64,000 nucleotides of DNA from Parelaphostrongylus tenuis (lineage: Eukaryota > Nematoda > Chromadorea > Rhabditida > Metastrongylidae), in contig JAHQIW010001404.1 of assembly GCA_019055375.1 (NCBI GenBank), positions 1-64,000 of the forward strand, read 5' to 3'. The notes beneath the pieces are model-generated. The model was not told where the DNA came from, made no database searches, and saw nothing but the letters and a program-made list of their open reading frames with translations. This document shows, one piece after another, positions 48,020-59,800 of this stretch (positions within the stretch are counted from its first letter, which is position 1; every line of letters begins with the position of its first letter). A program made the position numbers and the translations under genes.

Positions 48020-48500
48020 CACTTTTGTTTGATCATTTGCTATTTTTCAAAGAAAGCAACAGATGAACAATAAAGTCACCATAATCATCAATGTTATGCT
48101 ACTATTTGCTAAGCAAAGATTCGTTGAATTCCTTACAAGAAGAATGAGGCTAGCTATCAAAGAAGTCAGTGAGATCTGTTTTGAGCTAGTTGTAGTCTTT
48201 GAATTATCTCGCTCCCTGATGTTGCTTCAAGGCGCCAAGAGATGACAGGCCGATTGAACATTATAGGGGCTATAAGTGAATGTGCCACCGTGGTCCACAC
48301 CAGTTCCTCTAAAATGTAGCGAATTGACTATGCAATGCGGGGTCGGGTGTTTTTTGGAGAAGGGCAACACCAATCGTTCCGAGCGCTTCTCTCGCACTTC
48401 TGCGGCCAACTTCTGCAACTGGTCCCCGCAGACATCGGCACTGAATGTCTGCTTGTCGCCCATTAGCTGCCACAACAGCATACAGTGTCATTTCCAAAAA
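48020..48500 (-). pseudogene. Mariner transposase relic, left arm
   Basis: Minus-strand frames give LLWQLMGDKQTFSADVCGDQLQKLAAEVREKRSE (in segments) and then, in a shifted frame, LKQHQGARNYSK and LTSLIASL. These match the second half of mariner transposases (YCDQLQKLAAEIREKRP, then SLKQHLAGRKF and ELISFFDS). The catalytic DNARPH region is lost. The mirror copy at 62640-63110 keeps a better C-terminus. Confidence 0.75.
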
Positions 48501-48559
48501 AAGAGTGCATATTTCCCAAGCTGGAACTTGAGCTTTTTAACCTGATGAGTTTTTGCAAC

Positions 48560-50240
48560 GAGGCAGCCGGTAGTCGTGATGCGTGTGGTGTAGGTTCAGT
48601 GGTCTTGCTGTTTTGATCTGCTGCCAACTCGTGTCTCGCAACGGACAAGAGCGCAAAGTTCAAATTCTTTATATGGGTTATACCAAACAACCTATAATAT
48701 ACATGTATCACTATGATAATACAATAAAACTATATAAATGATTGCGACATATCGTTATGTGAACATATGCCTGTGTCAGTGTGAGTGACCGATTGATGAG
48801 AAGTATAGACATCTGACGATCCTGTGAATGTTGTCGTAAGCGACAGTGTTACGGTAAGTGGTGTTATTGTAGCTGACGGTGTTATTGTAAGTGATTATGT
48901 TATTGTAAGTAACGATATTATTGTAACTGACGATGTTTTTGTTACTGAATGTGTTATTGTACTGACGGAGTATGACTAGGCGGCAGAGTCCGTTTGCGTT
49001 GTTATGCTCGTTCCGGAATAACGAACCAACGGTGGAATTCAGTGGGTGAATATATGTGTGTTAGCAGTATGGTTACTACTGATTATATATGGGCAGGATC
49101 CCTTGACCGAAGTGGTGGGCCGAGCATAGTCTAAGTGAGTTTGCTCCGCCACGGAAGCGCTATGTTCCGCTCACAATTCTATTGAGTTCACTTAACAATT
49201 ATATGAACACAACCTTATGATAGAATTTCGGTACACGAAAACGAGATTGTGTGGAGAGAGCAATAATGGGTCGATTATGATTTGAGGTGAGGTGGTCCGG
49301 ATGAAGTCACATGACCGTTCTGTTGATGCCCCGCGATCGAACTGACTGTTGAGCTGGATGCCGCCTTTGCCACTTGGACCATTTTCTGCCTAAGGCCCTC
49401 GAACCTCTATGATACCACTTGCTCTCCAAGGTCATGGACCGTCTGTGTTGTCTAAATTATCATGTAACTCCCGAAAAAGTAGCAAAACTCCCTTGGGATG
49501 TTTGCTATAGTGAGTGTTGTTCCGTAGAGACACAAAACGAATATTCAGTGATGTTTGACTTGAGAAAGTCCTGCCTGTGCAGTCGAAGTGAAAGCCTTTC
49601 GCAGATCGTCACGTGTGCATAGCGGTTGTGATAGCACAGTGCGTGAGATTTTCCTAAAAGAACCACTTTGCGATAGTCATTTTATTAGATAGTGATGATG
49701 CTGCGGCCGTGACTAAGTGTCTGTCCAACTACTAGAACACTGCCCAAAGCGCCCCAGCTTTTGAAAAACCTGATTTGGAAGGTCATCCCCATATTCTACA
49801 ATATTCGGTGAGTTGATGTGGCCCAGCTTGACCCGGGATACTTCAAGGAAACGGGGGCAGTGTAAACTGAATTAGATGCTCTTTCGTGATAATAAATCCT
49901 GGAAAGTGTAAAAGTCAATCAAAGCTAGGGTTAATAGATAGCTGGTCTTATACACTGGTTCAAATTCGCTGAGCCAGTACACTATCGTTTTGTGTGCTTA
50001 GAGGGGATATTGTGGAGAAACTGCTCGATGTTCACTAAATCAATCAAAACGACGCGAACTGATAAAATGCGGAACTGCTTCAACACGGAACTGTTAAACA
50101 CGGAACTACTTGTTCAGCTATCACTAGCGTTAATAAAAGAAACTCACAAGCGAATCTATGACTTTATAGCGCTCTTTAAATATTTCACTCGCTAAACGGA
50201 AAATTTTTCAAAGATGCTGAGTAATATGCAAAACTTTCGA
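48560..50240 (+). mobile_element. R repeat, copy 2
   Basis: Full-length, uninterrupted copy that defines the unit. It runs from the GCAACGAGGCAGCCGG start through the minisatellite, the GGCGGAGCAAACTC-like promoter-proximal block (49130-49160), CTTGAGAAAGTCC, the ACACGGAACT block and a tRNA-like end with GCAAAACTTTCGACATTC (50230-50250). No protein is recognised. A 67-codon frame at 49419-49622 differs at only a few residues from its mirror at 61729-61526, which reflects recent duplication rather than proven coding. Confidence 0.65.
48843..48968. repeat. 18-bp minisatellite
   Basis: About seven tandem copies of a GTTATTGTAAGTGACGGT-like unit with point variation. The corresponding arrays are at 62178-62320 (inverted, about eight units) and 27826-27880 (about three units). 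Confidence 0.85.
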
Positions 50241-50528
50241 CATTCAAAGGGAGTTGTTGCCGCGTTCTAGCCATGACGAAAATCGTGTTATCATTACGCC
50301 GCAGAGACCACCGTCCTGCTATCACTTTTTTTTTTACGAAGGCGTGTCAGCTATTAGCAAGCAACTAACGGCTTTGGTCTAGCAAGCACGTATGGGCATT
50401 GAAACTAGTCAGCCGAGAACTATTGAATAACATCTGGTTGCTGACATCTGCGTTCGCTCACCATTCTTGAATATCTAGCTATAACATCTATGAGAGGGAA
50501 AAATAAGGAACTGCTGTTGACTATAACA

Positions 50529-50622
50529 GGTATATATATATATATATATATACATATGTATATATATATATATGTATATATATGTGCACATAGCATGTAA
50601 CATGAATACATATTCATGTACG

Positions 50623-50656
<34 letters not shown>

Positions 50657-50665
50657 TATATAGAT
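50529..50665. repeat. TA microsatellite
   Basis: Two long (TA)n runs around a unique centre (50585-50620, GCACATAGCATGTAAC). It mirrors 59709-59800 in the right arm. Confidence 0.9.
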
Positions 50666-50807
50666 GAGCACAAATATAGATATCCAGTAGTCTCAGAATA
50701 ATTGAGTTGAACGCCAACTTGCGCTTGCCAGACTAAACTCCTTAGCAATTGGTTGCTGACAACAGAGATGCTTTATACTGAAAAAAGAGCGGTAGCAAAG
50801 ATTTAAA

Positions 50808-50940
50808 GTGTGTGGTGTAGTGATAGCACTCAGATCCGGTGTAGGCAAAACGCGGACCCAGGTCCCACGGGTCGGACGTTCTACATATCACTCAGTATCC
50901 TTGGATATATAGTACAACATCACAAAACCAACTTAAGAGC
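50808..50940 (+). mobile_element. SINE-B copy
   Basis: TGTGGTGTAGTGATAGCACTCAG (A-box region, in part) and CCCAGGTCCCACGGGTC (diverged B box) are followed by the family tail ATCACTCAGTATCCTTGG. The mirror copy lies at 59430-59565. Confidence 0.6.
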
Positions 50941-51149
50941 GGTGCACTAAAGATTATTGGCGCACTAAACAGAGTTCGAATTCTCCAAGACAAGACCGAT
51001 TATCGACTAACCTCGGAATAGTGAGAATACATCAGTAATTTTTTCTTGATGAGTTGGTCCGAGATAGTAGTAATAGTGTTTTCTGAATAGTGGCAGTGCA
51101 GTACAATACAGAGTACAATGTTGCAGTTCAGCAACACAATACTATAATG

Positions 51150-51260
51150 TAATACAATGGCTAACGTCTCAAAGAGTCTTGCCCTCCTCAGAGCCTGGAA
51201 GGGTTAAAGTGATTGGCTTACACACAGTCAAACACCTCCAAATCCCAGGCAGAACTCGTA
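51150..51260 (-). mobile_element. Penelope-like 3' end fragment, left arm
   Basis: On the minus strand, CCAGGCTCTGAGGAGGGCAAGACTCTTTGAGACG corresponds in parts to the conserved 3' motif of the Penelope-like copies at 44200 and 47350. Its mirror lies at 59110-59200. Confidence 0.6.
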
Positions 51261-52639
51261 TTGTTCCGAATCGAATATTTCCACTATCTGAAATAAATGA
51301 AATTTTTGTTTTACGTACTTCGTCGATTAAACCTTCAACGAGAATTGCATACTCAGACGAATCGATTCTTGATTAGACCGTACTTTCGATTTGGAATGAA
51401 CAATTAAAAAATCGACCTCTCATTTGCTGGAAAGAATTGTTCATAGGAGTGCTTGTAACCATTGGAGAACTGAGACTTGAGACTACATCCGCTCGTTGCC
51501 AGTTTTCATAACACCTCTTTATAACGCTGTAACATTCAAAATAAAATCATGTTTCATAATATGACGTGCTTTTTCGTCTTATCTCGCTTGTATTTCGCTG
51601 GACAAAACTCCTTAGAGTGCCAGTACTCAAACCATTGCACAAGCTTCAAAGAAGTCAAAAATGTGTTTGCCTTTTAGGCATTGAGTTTGGAGGGGAAAAA
51701 TACCACCCTCGTGCAGGTCTTTAGCTGAAAAAAAGGACAGAAAGTAAGATGTCCGAGCATATTTCTTCACCCAAACCAAAATTGAGAAAGAGTCAGACTT
51801 TTGACCACTTTCAGCTGCAACGTGATATGAGCTGAATCATAAATAAAACTATTAGTAATTGATATCACCAAGATATCAAAGCAAGTCGGTTTTTCAAACA
51901 GTTTGATAGTTCGATCACGTGGCTCGCGTTTGTCACGCTTTTCATTATTTGGTGTCAAACAAGCCATATATGCATTGGTTTGCCCCCGCAATGTTACGTA
52001 TGCGGTGGAGCGTGGATTGAACTTCAGAGCTTGACAGCGACAAACGCTGTTCGAATTAGGGTTCCATTCCAACATTTCCTTTAGCTAGTCACTTTTCCAT
52101 CTTATTTTTTCTATTTTTATTCATTCACAGCTACTCTTTCCAATTAACAATCCATATTTTTCATCTAGCTATTTATTCCAAACATTTTATTGTTTTCATA
52201 CTTGTAATCCTTCTCAAACAAATTTCTTTATGGCCAGTAGACAGCGATGGGAGCATTTTCTCGATCTAACGGGTTGAGGACCTGTCAAATTTTCAAAATG
52301 CAGAGAAAAATTTATTTGTGCACCAGTTCCAATAAAACAAAAGACAAATCAATAGTCGAAGCAGACTACATCCACATAAAGATAACTGTCGGTCAACCGG
52401 TCTCCTTCCTAACGGTATGTCTTGAACCAACGCTAAGCTGTGCGAACATAGCGAACTTCGCCACCACACGTCGTGCAGGTTTCTCGATGAGCCACAAAAG
52501 TGCTAACACCAAATCCATAGAGAAAGTGGAGCAGCAGACGAATTTATTGTTTGGACAATTCCATTCTAAAGGCTAAGGACACAAATGTTGTTCCGATCGA
52601 TGCACAAAAAACGAGTTTCTGATGAGCTCAAAATCGCAC

Positions 52640-53290
52640 AAAATCAATGTGTGAAATCCGCTATTTCAGGTAAGGCAAGAATATTGTTTCTACCGTATAG
52701 TAAAAGTAAAGACATAACTTTGTTCCAGTTAGCCGTCAAAGAAAACACTAAATCGAAATCATCTCAATGTGCAAAAGCAGTTTATTGCTTTACTCTGACT
52801 AGTCAATATTCATGTAATTCACTACTTTATTAGTGGTGTAATATTATATCAGTTAACAGTTGGAAAGATTCATTTGCTTCGAAAAATCACGATTATCTTT
52901 CGCCGACAGTCACGGTTGCTGAGAAGAAGTGTCGTTCAAGTGGGCCGTATGCCAACATTTGAACTGCTCTGTCCACTACACTCTGCCACATAGCTGTCGG
53001 CCAATTCGCCATGATGATGTTTGTGGTCTACATAGGTTTCTCTCTCTATAACATACAAATTTGTACGAAAAAAGTATTTTCGAACCGTGATTTCTCCTGT
53101 GATTCTTCTTTGTCTTCTATCAGTAGGACCTAGTGTTGTGTCATTTACCCCACACGGAGTGCCGTCGTTTACTGGGATGCAATCTCCCGTAAACGTGTTG
53201 CCGATAATGACGCAATAGAGCACGTTGTCCTTGGCTGCAAAGACCTTGAGTCTGTAGAGGATTTCTGCATTTTCGTAAAACTGAATTAGT
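52640..53290 (-). other. Duplicated segment with unrecognised Cys-containing frame
   Basis: The minus strand is open from 53223 to 52936 (95 codons from the first ATG). It encodes LYCVIIGNTFTGDCIP, NDGTPCGVND and then VDHKHHHGELADSYVAECSG. The frame extends upstream beyond the ATG. CIPxNxGTPCG recalls small extracellular Cys-rich domains, but I cannot assign it. The block VDHKHHHGE is conserved in the duplicate at 41600-42240, which suggests past coding. It may be one exon of a gene or a relic. Confidence 0.4.
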
Positions 53291-53454
53291 TGGAATTGTT
53301 TTTCTACACTGACTTCATCTACTCCTTGAGAGTCTTCTCAAAAATCACCCCGATTGCTGTACCTTTCTCAGGATAAGATATGACAAAAACTCCTTTATAA
53401 AATATCATTTATCGTGTAGTTCCCATTTTTAGCGATATTATAGATGACCAATGA

Positions 53455-53582
53455 TGCGGAGTGATGCACAGAACTTTCGCGTCAATCGGGACTCGAACCT
53501 GCTAACACCCTATGCGGGACGACTGCCCTAACCCGTTTCACTATCGACTCCTAATTTGCCACCACTCTGTGCTACAATCTAT
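53455..53582 (-). mobile_element. tRNA-core foldback element
   Basis: On the minus strand it has a tRNA-like core with A-box-like TAGTGAAACGGGTTAGGGC and B-box AGGTTCGAGTCCCG. The flanks are GTAGCACAGAGTGGTGG and ACTCCGCATC-type ends with TTCTGTGCATCACTCC, matching the GTGCTGTGC arms at 1345-1468. It is the third member of that family in the window. Confidence 0.65.
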
Positions 53583-53743
53583 CCATCTGTGAACAACCAG
53601 CCGTCAACGGTTTGGCCTGAGTAGTCGAAATTGGAAATGAACCCAATTATGTTGACAGTTATTGGATACTAATAATGTGCTGTGATATATTTCTCATGTT
53701 GCAGAACCTTCTATAGTGATTTCCTAAATTGTGTTTGCTCTTT

Positions 53744-54646
53744 TCATTTGAAATTTGAAAAATAACTCTCAATTGCCAATCTGTTTTGATTTTCATTGCA
53801 ATTCTGCGTGACATACTTCAATTGGCTATACAATAAACAAAACTCACTATTGGTATCTTCTGGAGTAACAGCCTTCTTACAAAAAAAGGGCTCGTAATTG
53901 ACCGTAACAGTAAGCTGACTCAGAATAAAGTAGGTCACAGAATCAGGTAGAAAAGAGCTGCGACCTAGATGTTCGACAGTTTGAGTGACCTAAAGGGCAA
54001 ATTTTTTGCTACTTGGCAAAGTTTATTTGAGAGCACTTTCGATGATATTATGTGAAGCGAAACAATTCACAGAACCACTATTAGGCTGGAGTATTCTGAA
54101 AAAAAAGCACCTCACCTAAATCGGAATTGGTCTGGATATTTTAGTAATTGAGAGTTTCAAACTCACTGCATGCTTAACTACACGTTCAACAAACAACCGA
54201 ACTTGCTCCTTGCTAGTTGACATGCTGGGAAACCGAAAAGCAACATTGCTGTCATTAGTGTATACCATAGCAATAGGCACAGTTACGAAGTCCGTGATAT
54301 TGAACTTCCTAGTGCTCACTGCAGCGAAATTCGTAATTTCTGTAGCGAGTAGTCAAAAACTAAATCCTTATGTTGAAACTTTGTAATGAACATTATTTTC
54401 GAAAACAAAACCCTTTTATCAAAAAACTCTAAAATTACTATTGTCGAATATTGATGAGAAATAGAAACACAAGATCTCATTAAACGTTCATAAACTTCTT
54501 TTCAGAGTGGGATTATCGTTAGTATCAGAGCATTCTTTTACAGTTTGCTCATTACCTAGGCCTCCAGGCAACACTCCACATCCAGACACTGTCAAGATTG
54601 TGGCCAGCAGCAAACTTATAATGGCATCGATCGAGGGTCTCGCCAT
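53744..54646 (-). CDS. Putative nematode-specific secreted protein, 162 aa
   Basis: Three exons join in phase: 54646-54556 (GTAATG donor), 54318-54167 (GTGAGT donor) and 53989-53744. They total 489 nt with no internal stop. Residues 1-22 form a signal peptide with hydrophobic core AIISLLLATILTVSG, with likely cleavage before CGVLPGG. The mature part has Cys at about 23, 118, 132 and 145 and an N-glycosylation motif at N37. Conserved phrases are STRKFNITDF, PIAMVYTN, FVERVVKHA, LPDSVTYFILSQLTVTVNYEP. I recall similar uncharacterised strongylid secreted proteins from memory only. Function is unknown. Three decayed paralogues lie in the window (30443, 33436, 57720). TTTTTTCAG about 30 nt upstream of the ATG may be a trans-splice acceptor. 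Confidence 0.7.
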
Positions 54647-54699
54647 TCCTGTGAGGATTTTGATTCTTGCTGAAATCTGAAAAAACATCGTAAAAATGG

Positions 54700-55660
54700 A
54701 TGAGCATGAATTTTTCCTATATTCGCATTAGATCTTTACGGTTCCGAATCCGTTTGATGGAAAGTGAAATTTTTCGGAGGAAATTTTGCGACAGATTCTA
54801 CTGTCATAATGCACAAGATGATCGATTAGCGAAGTCAAATGCAAATATAATTTCTAATAAAATGGTGTAGTTGAATGATATCAACTGAAGAGAAAAAGTT
54901 AGAAAGAAAGATTAAACGAATGCACCAGTTTTCAGGAGGCACGTCTTCAATTTGAATTTCTCTATCGCGCGATGCAGCAACACAAAATCAACTTTCCCAA
55001 CAATAAAAAGTACGCAGTCGAGGAAGTGCCTACGTTAAAAACGTTTTTTTTTAGAAATTGTGTGAACAATATCGATTGATAGGAACTAAGCACAACTTCC
55101 GAGTGTCAAACGTTTCTGGCAAATAATTTCCAGAAATCAGAAATCGTTTTTTGTTCAGCTTTCACGTTCCCGCTATCCTATTCCTTTGACCCTGCTTTCA
55201 AAAAAAAAGTGTTTATTGACCCCAAAGGCGGTTGATAGCCAAAACGAAAACTTTGACACAGTTCACTGATGGATCAAGAAACAGGCGGGAATGAAATGGT
55301 CTCAACAGACTAGCAGTAAAAAGGAGGTAGATGCAAACCGAACCGAAATTCTTTCAAAGAAGCTAGTTGCATCGAAGCACTAAATCCTGTGGTACAAAAA
55401 TCTCGTAATTTCATTGAATTCTTAATCTTATGGAAATATAAAATTGACGTTGTTAAGATGAGTAGCAGAGTGAATGTTAGCAGAGGCTTACTTGCTCATC
55501 TTCTCAAACGTTTAAAGCTTCTTAACAAGGTGGATGTTTATGGAACGCCTTCAATTTCTCCATGTTCTTCGCGATGACAAGACACAAAATAATATTTTTT
55601 ATTGGACAATTTACAGAGGAAGTCGCATTCCATTTGTGTAACTTTCAGTGATCTATCTTA
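54700..55660. other. Upstream region of the secreted gene, duplicated
   Basis: Inverted relative to 28540-29100 and 32370-32960. Shared blocks are CACAAATGGAATG, the AAACATCCACCTTG and AAGCGTTTGAGAA region, and GTGTCAAACGTTTCTGG. Conservation across three copies means the duplication unit included at least 1 kb upstream of the gene, probably its promoter. Confidence 0.55.
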
Positions 55661-55814
55661 TTTTTTGATGTCGTCATGAATCCTGTGAGAAGTCCAAAAG
55701 TTTGTTTTTCTTGTCTTTGAAAATAATCAAATATATCTCGCTCAAATCAGTGTTTTAGAGCCGTTTCAAAGCGATTCTATCATTTTGCTAGTGGAGAACA
55801 TAAAAATCATTTAT

Positions 55815-56516
55815 TTCGTTTTGAGTGTTTTCTTAAGACCACAGCTCAAATTTCGATATGCCTGGTAATTGTTTTTTTCTGAGCCACGCATGTCAGTGGT
55901 CTATCAAAGAGGGCTGACTCATAGAGCCCGATACATGTGTTTCGATCTTGCGATCTCGTCAGTCGGGTAGTCACCTTTTCTCGTCTTTTGCCAATTCTGT
56001 GTGAGTGCTCCAGTCCCCACACTAGCAGTTAGCGAGGACGAACGTTTCACACTCTGTGTCCGGTGAAATTATCATCGAACACAGAGTGTTGTACACTCAA
56101 TTGTTCTTGACTGGTATATTTGATATATCATATCTTTCGTTTCGTTTTGATAGACCACTGACATGTGTGGCTCAAGAAAATTATTATCAGGCATATCCAA
56201 CTTCGAGCTGTGGTTTTAAAAAAACACTCGAAACGGAAGATATGATATATCTAAATATACTAGCCAAGAACAATTGAGTGTACAACACTCTGTGTTTGGT
56301 GACATTTTCACTAATAGTAAAGTGTAAAACGTTCGTCGTCGCTAACTCTTAATTTAGGGACTGGAGCACCCACACAGGATTGGCAAAAGACGAGAAAGGG
56401 TAACTGCCCGGCCGACGAGATCGCAAGATCGAGACACGTGCATCGGGCTCTTTAAGTCAGCCCTCTTTGATAGACCAGTGACATGCGTGGCTCAAAAAAG
56501 TTTTTACCAGGCATAA
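55815..56516. mobile_element. Nested CACGTG foldback elements
   Basis: The outer arms 55857-55990 and 56385-56516 share ATGCCTGGTAA, GAGCCACGCATGTCAGTGGTCTATCAAAGAGGGC (in part), GAGCCCGATACATGTGTTTCGATC and CTCGTCAGTCGGG. A third arm copy inside (56145-56230) also pairs with 55815-55910, so one element carries an inserted half of another. The internal ACACAGAGTGTT and AACGTTTxACACT motifs are shared with 5906-6335. Confidence 0.75.
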
Positions 56517-57009
56517 TGAAAATCATTCTCCCATTCAGAATTTCACTCTGCAGTACAGGATGACTCGGAAATCAAATTTTGGAAAAGGATACGATGACAA
56601 CAGTGGCTTTTCCAAGAAAAACAAATTTGAGAAAATTCCCAAGACCGACCATCGGGTAACCTCGGCATAGTTGGAATAAATCAGTAGTTTTTATGTTGAG
56701 GAAATTCGAGATGTTAATAATAGTATTTGCCTACTGTCCAAGATGCAATACAATAGTGATACAGCCTAGTAATGCAGCACGAACAATGCAATAATCGTGC
56801 ACTGGCTTTGCAGTTCAGGAAAGCATTCCTTGCACTATGAATTTCTCAATGTAAGTCATCGAAGCAGTGTATAGACCAAAAACTGCACTCGCCTCATAGA
56901 TCTTAGAGGAAATAGTCGAGTGTACCATTATAAATTCTATTTTGTACAGCAGCACTTTTTACTCCACCGCTCCTAAAACAGTGTTATGGCACTTTATTAC
57001 ATATCTAAA

Positions 57010-57110
57010 TATGCTGAGTTATATGCGAAACTTCCGATCCCAGGCGGAAGTTCAATCCGCGATGGGTGACGCGTGTTACCACTAGACGAGTCGAAAGTTT
57101 TGCATAACAG
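57010..57110. mobile_element. Small tRNA-like foldback
   Basis: TGCTGAGTTATATGCGAAACTT at the left and AAAGTTTTGCATAACAGCA at the right are inverted. The centre carries GAAGTTCAATCCGCG (B-box-like) and TTACCACTAGACG (a reversed A-box-like segment). It is related to 3676-3832 and to the ends of the R repeat (50230, 60150). Confidence 0.5.
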
Positions 57111-57719
57111 CATCACTAAGTCTATGTCGTCCGTTTTATGAGTGGAATTATGATAACTTTATGATAGTACTCCGCGAAGTGAGATAACATCAATTTTTAA
57201 GATTTATGCCGTAATATTTGATATTGGAAGCACGAAAAGATAATGTGATTGATTACTCAACTATCGCTCATTTGCGGCAGTATATGGATAAGAATTGTTG
57301 TTAAATGTTGAATAAGAGATTTTTATTATCAGCATGAATGAATATGGATGAAATAACACAAAAGTGTTAGAAAACAATGGCTTTTCTCTCAAAAATGTGC
57401 GCTTTTAGAAGGAGGCAACCCCATAGCTCCTACCACAATACCTTTAATGAAGCTTCTCGTATCATACCTTATTGCCTATTGAGGTGATTTTCTCTTTAGT
57501 GGCGACAGAAAGCGAAATTTTTATTATAGAACCACCACTTGGTTATCAAAGTGTTAAGGCTCTTCTAAATACCTAATAGTTCGAAAACGCATTATTCTCA
57601 GGGGAAATTATGACAGAAACTCGTTTAGAGAAGATCGTCAATTTCGAAGGTTGCGATTTTAGCGAAATTATGGTAGAACACTTATTCTAGAACATTCACT
57701 AGCTTTTTTTCAAATGCAA

Positions 57720-58300
57720 AGTGGTTTGTACGTATGTGTTTTTATTGTAGCTTCTATTACAATTCTGCTTGAAGTATTTCTGTCGAATATTCATCGTCCG
57801 AGAATCACAATTGGTACCTTTTAGGCCAACAGCCTATAAGCATAAATATGGTTCATAAGCGATCGTAACAGTAATGACTCAAAATAAAGTACTTTACAGA
57901 ACCAGGAAGAAGAAAGCTTCGATCTTGGTGTTCGTGAGTATCAAAAACTAAATAGGGTTTTTTTTAGTTGGTAGTAATTATCTGGAAGTGCTTTCACTCA
58001 AATCATATTCAGCGATGTAGTCCCATATAAGCACCAAAATGCTGAAGACGTCTTATAATTTTGCAGCTCCCATAATTTAGGACTGATTCGAAGAAATCAA
58101 AATTTCAGAACCTAACCTCACTACACGCTTTACAAGACATTATACACGACACAGCTTGCCCTTTCCTAGCTGCTATGACGGGAAGCCGAAAAGCAACATT
58201 GGTTTCGTTAGTGTAAATCATGGCAAGAGACACAGTGTGAAGGTGGTGACATTAAACTTCATAGTGTTCATTGCAATGAATAATTCCAAAGTGAATCCCT
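57720..58300 (-). pseudogene. Secreted-protein gene relic D
   Basis: Direct repeat of 53740-54330. The exon-3 relic (about 57960-57740) retains ACTTTATTTTGAGTCA and TACTGTTACGATCG but lacks the frame. The exon-2 relic (about 58280-58130) retains AAGTTTAATGTCACC and ACCAATGTTGCTTTTCGGCTTCCC with stops. Exon 1 is missing exactly where the right arm of the large inverted repeat begins (58380), which suggests truncation by that rearrangement. Confidence 0.7.
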
Positions 58301-59109
58301 ATATTGAATTATATCAATAGGTTTAAAATTTAGAAATGTTGAGTGCTAGTGAAAGGTTAGAATACGTCATTACTGTTTAACACCAAGTTAATGAAAAGCG
58401 TGACCAACGCGAGCCACGTGATCGAACTAGCAAACACCTGTCTGTTTGAAAAACCGACTTGCTTTGATATCTTGGTGATATCAATTACTAATAGTTTTAT
58501 TTATGATTCAGCTCATATCACGTTGCAGCTGAAAGTGGTCAAAAGTCTGACTCTTTCTCAATTTTGGTTTGAGTGAAGAAATATCTTCGGACATCTTACT
58601 TTCTGTCCTTTTTTTCAACTAAAGACTTGCACGAGGGTGGTATTTTTCCCCTCCAAACTCAATGCCTATAAGGCGAACACATTTTTGACTTCTTTGAAGC
58701 TTGTGCTATGGTTCGAGTACTGGCACTCTAAGGAGTTTTGTCCAGCGAAATACAAGCGAGATAAGAGGAAAAAGCAGGTCATATTATGAAACATGATTTT
58801 GTTTTGAATGTTACAGCGTTATAAAGAGGTGTTATGAAAACTGGCAACGAACGGTTGTAGTCTCAAGTCTAAGTTTTCGAATGGTTACAGGAACTCATAT
58901 GAAAATTCTTTTCCAGCGAATGAGATCACTTTTTCAGTTGTTCACTCCTAATCAGAAAGAACGTGGTATTTTATTCGAGTCAAAAATCGATTCGTCTGAG
59001 TATGCAATTCTCGTTCAAGGTTTAATCGACTAAGTGTGTAAAACAAAAATTGCAGTTATTTCAGATAGTGAGAATATTCGACTCGCAACATCACGAGTTC
59101 TGCCTGGGT

Positions 59110-59200
59110 TTTGGAGGTGTTTGACTGAGTGGATTGCCAAACAATTCGACCTTTCCAGGCTCTGAGAAGGGCGAGACTATTTGAAACGTTAACCATTTTA
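59110..59200 (+). mobile_element. Penelope-like 3' end fragment, right arm
   Basis: GGAGGTGTTTGACTGAGTGG, TTTCCAGGCTCTGAGAAGGGCGA and TTGAAACGTTAACC parallel 44155-44265 in copy 1. It is the mirror of 51150-51260. Confidence 0.6.
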
Positions 59201-59429
59201 TTACATTATATTAATGTATTATTGAACTGCAATATTATACCCTATCACTGTACTGCACTATTACTATTCAAGAAACACTATTACTACGATCTTGAAACAA
59301 CTCATCAAGAAAAAACTACTGATATATTCGTACTATGCCGAGGTTAATCGATAGTTGGTCTTGGATAATACGAACTCTATTTAGTGCTCCAATATTCTTT
59401 AGTGTACCGCTCTTAAGTTGGTTTTATGA

Positions 59430-59565
59430 TGTTGTGCTATATATCAAAAGATACTGAGTGATACGTAGAATATCGGACTCCCAAGAGAACTTGGATCCGC
59501 GTTCTTGCCCATAGCGGATCTGGGTTGTATCAATACACCACACAATTTAGGTCTTTGCTACCGCT
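59430..59565 (-). mobile_element. SINE-B copy, inverted
   Basis: On the minus strand it has TGTGGTGTATTGATACAACCC (A-box region, in part) and ACCCAGGTTC-equivalent sequence, then the family tail ATACTGAGTGAT mirrored. It is the mirror of 50808-50940 and more decayed. Confidence 0.55.
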
Positions 59566-59708
59566 CTTCTTCCAATGTAAAGCATCTCAGTTGTCAGTAA
59601 ACAATTGCTAAGGAGTTTAGTCTGGCAAGCACATGTTGGCGTTCAACTCAACTGTTCTGCGGGTACTGGTTGTCTGTATCTGTGCTCAACTATCTATCTA
59701 TCATATCA

Positions 59709-59800
59709 ATATATATATATATATATACATATATATGCGCACATGCATATGTATGTATGTTACATATCATGTACACATATATTATACAGATGCATATATA
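59709..59800. repeat. TA/TATG microsatellite
   Basis: Mirror of 50529-50665 but much shorter on one side, as expected for independent slippage in each arm. Confidence 0.85.

Larger units (their letters stand above)
47124..51955. repeat. Left arm of a 17-kb inverted duplication
   Basis: 47124-51955 is the reverse complement of 58380-64000, in mirror order. From the outside in it holds the Penelope-like 3' end, a mariner relic, the R repeat, a TA microsatellite, SINE-B, another Penelope-like 3' end, a dispersed-repeat unit and a 130-bp block (51770-51900) that is nearly identical between arms. Identity by eye ranges from about 85% to over 95% along the arm. The outer end coincides with the window edge on the right side, so the true extent is unknown. 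Confidence 0.9.

Noticed and set aside
52247..52576. 109-codon + frame with GQPVSFL, faintly like a retroviral-type aspartic protease
   Set aside because: The catalytic DTG/DSG triplet is absent and no flanking gag or RT sequence is present.
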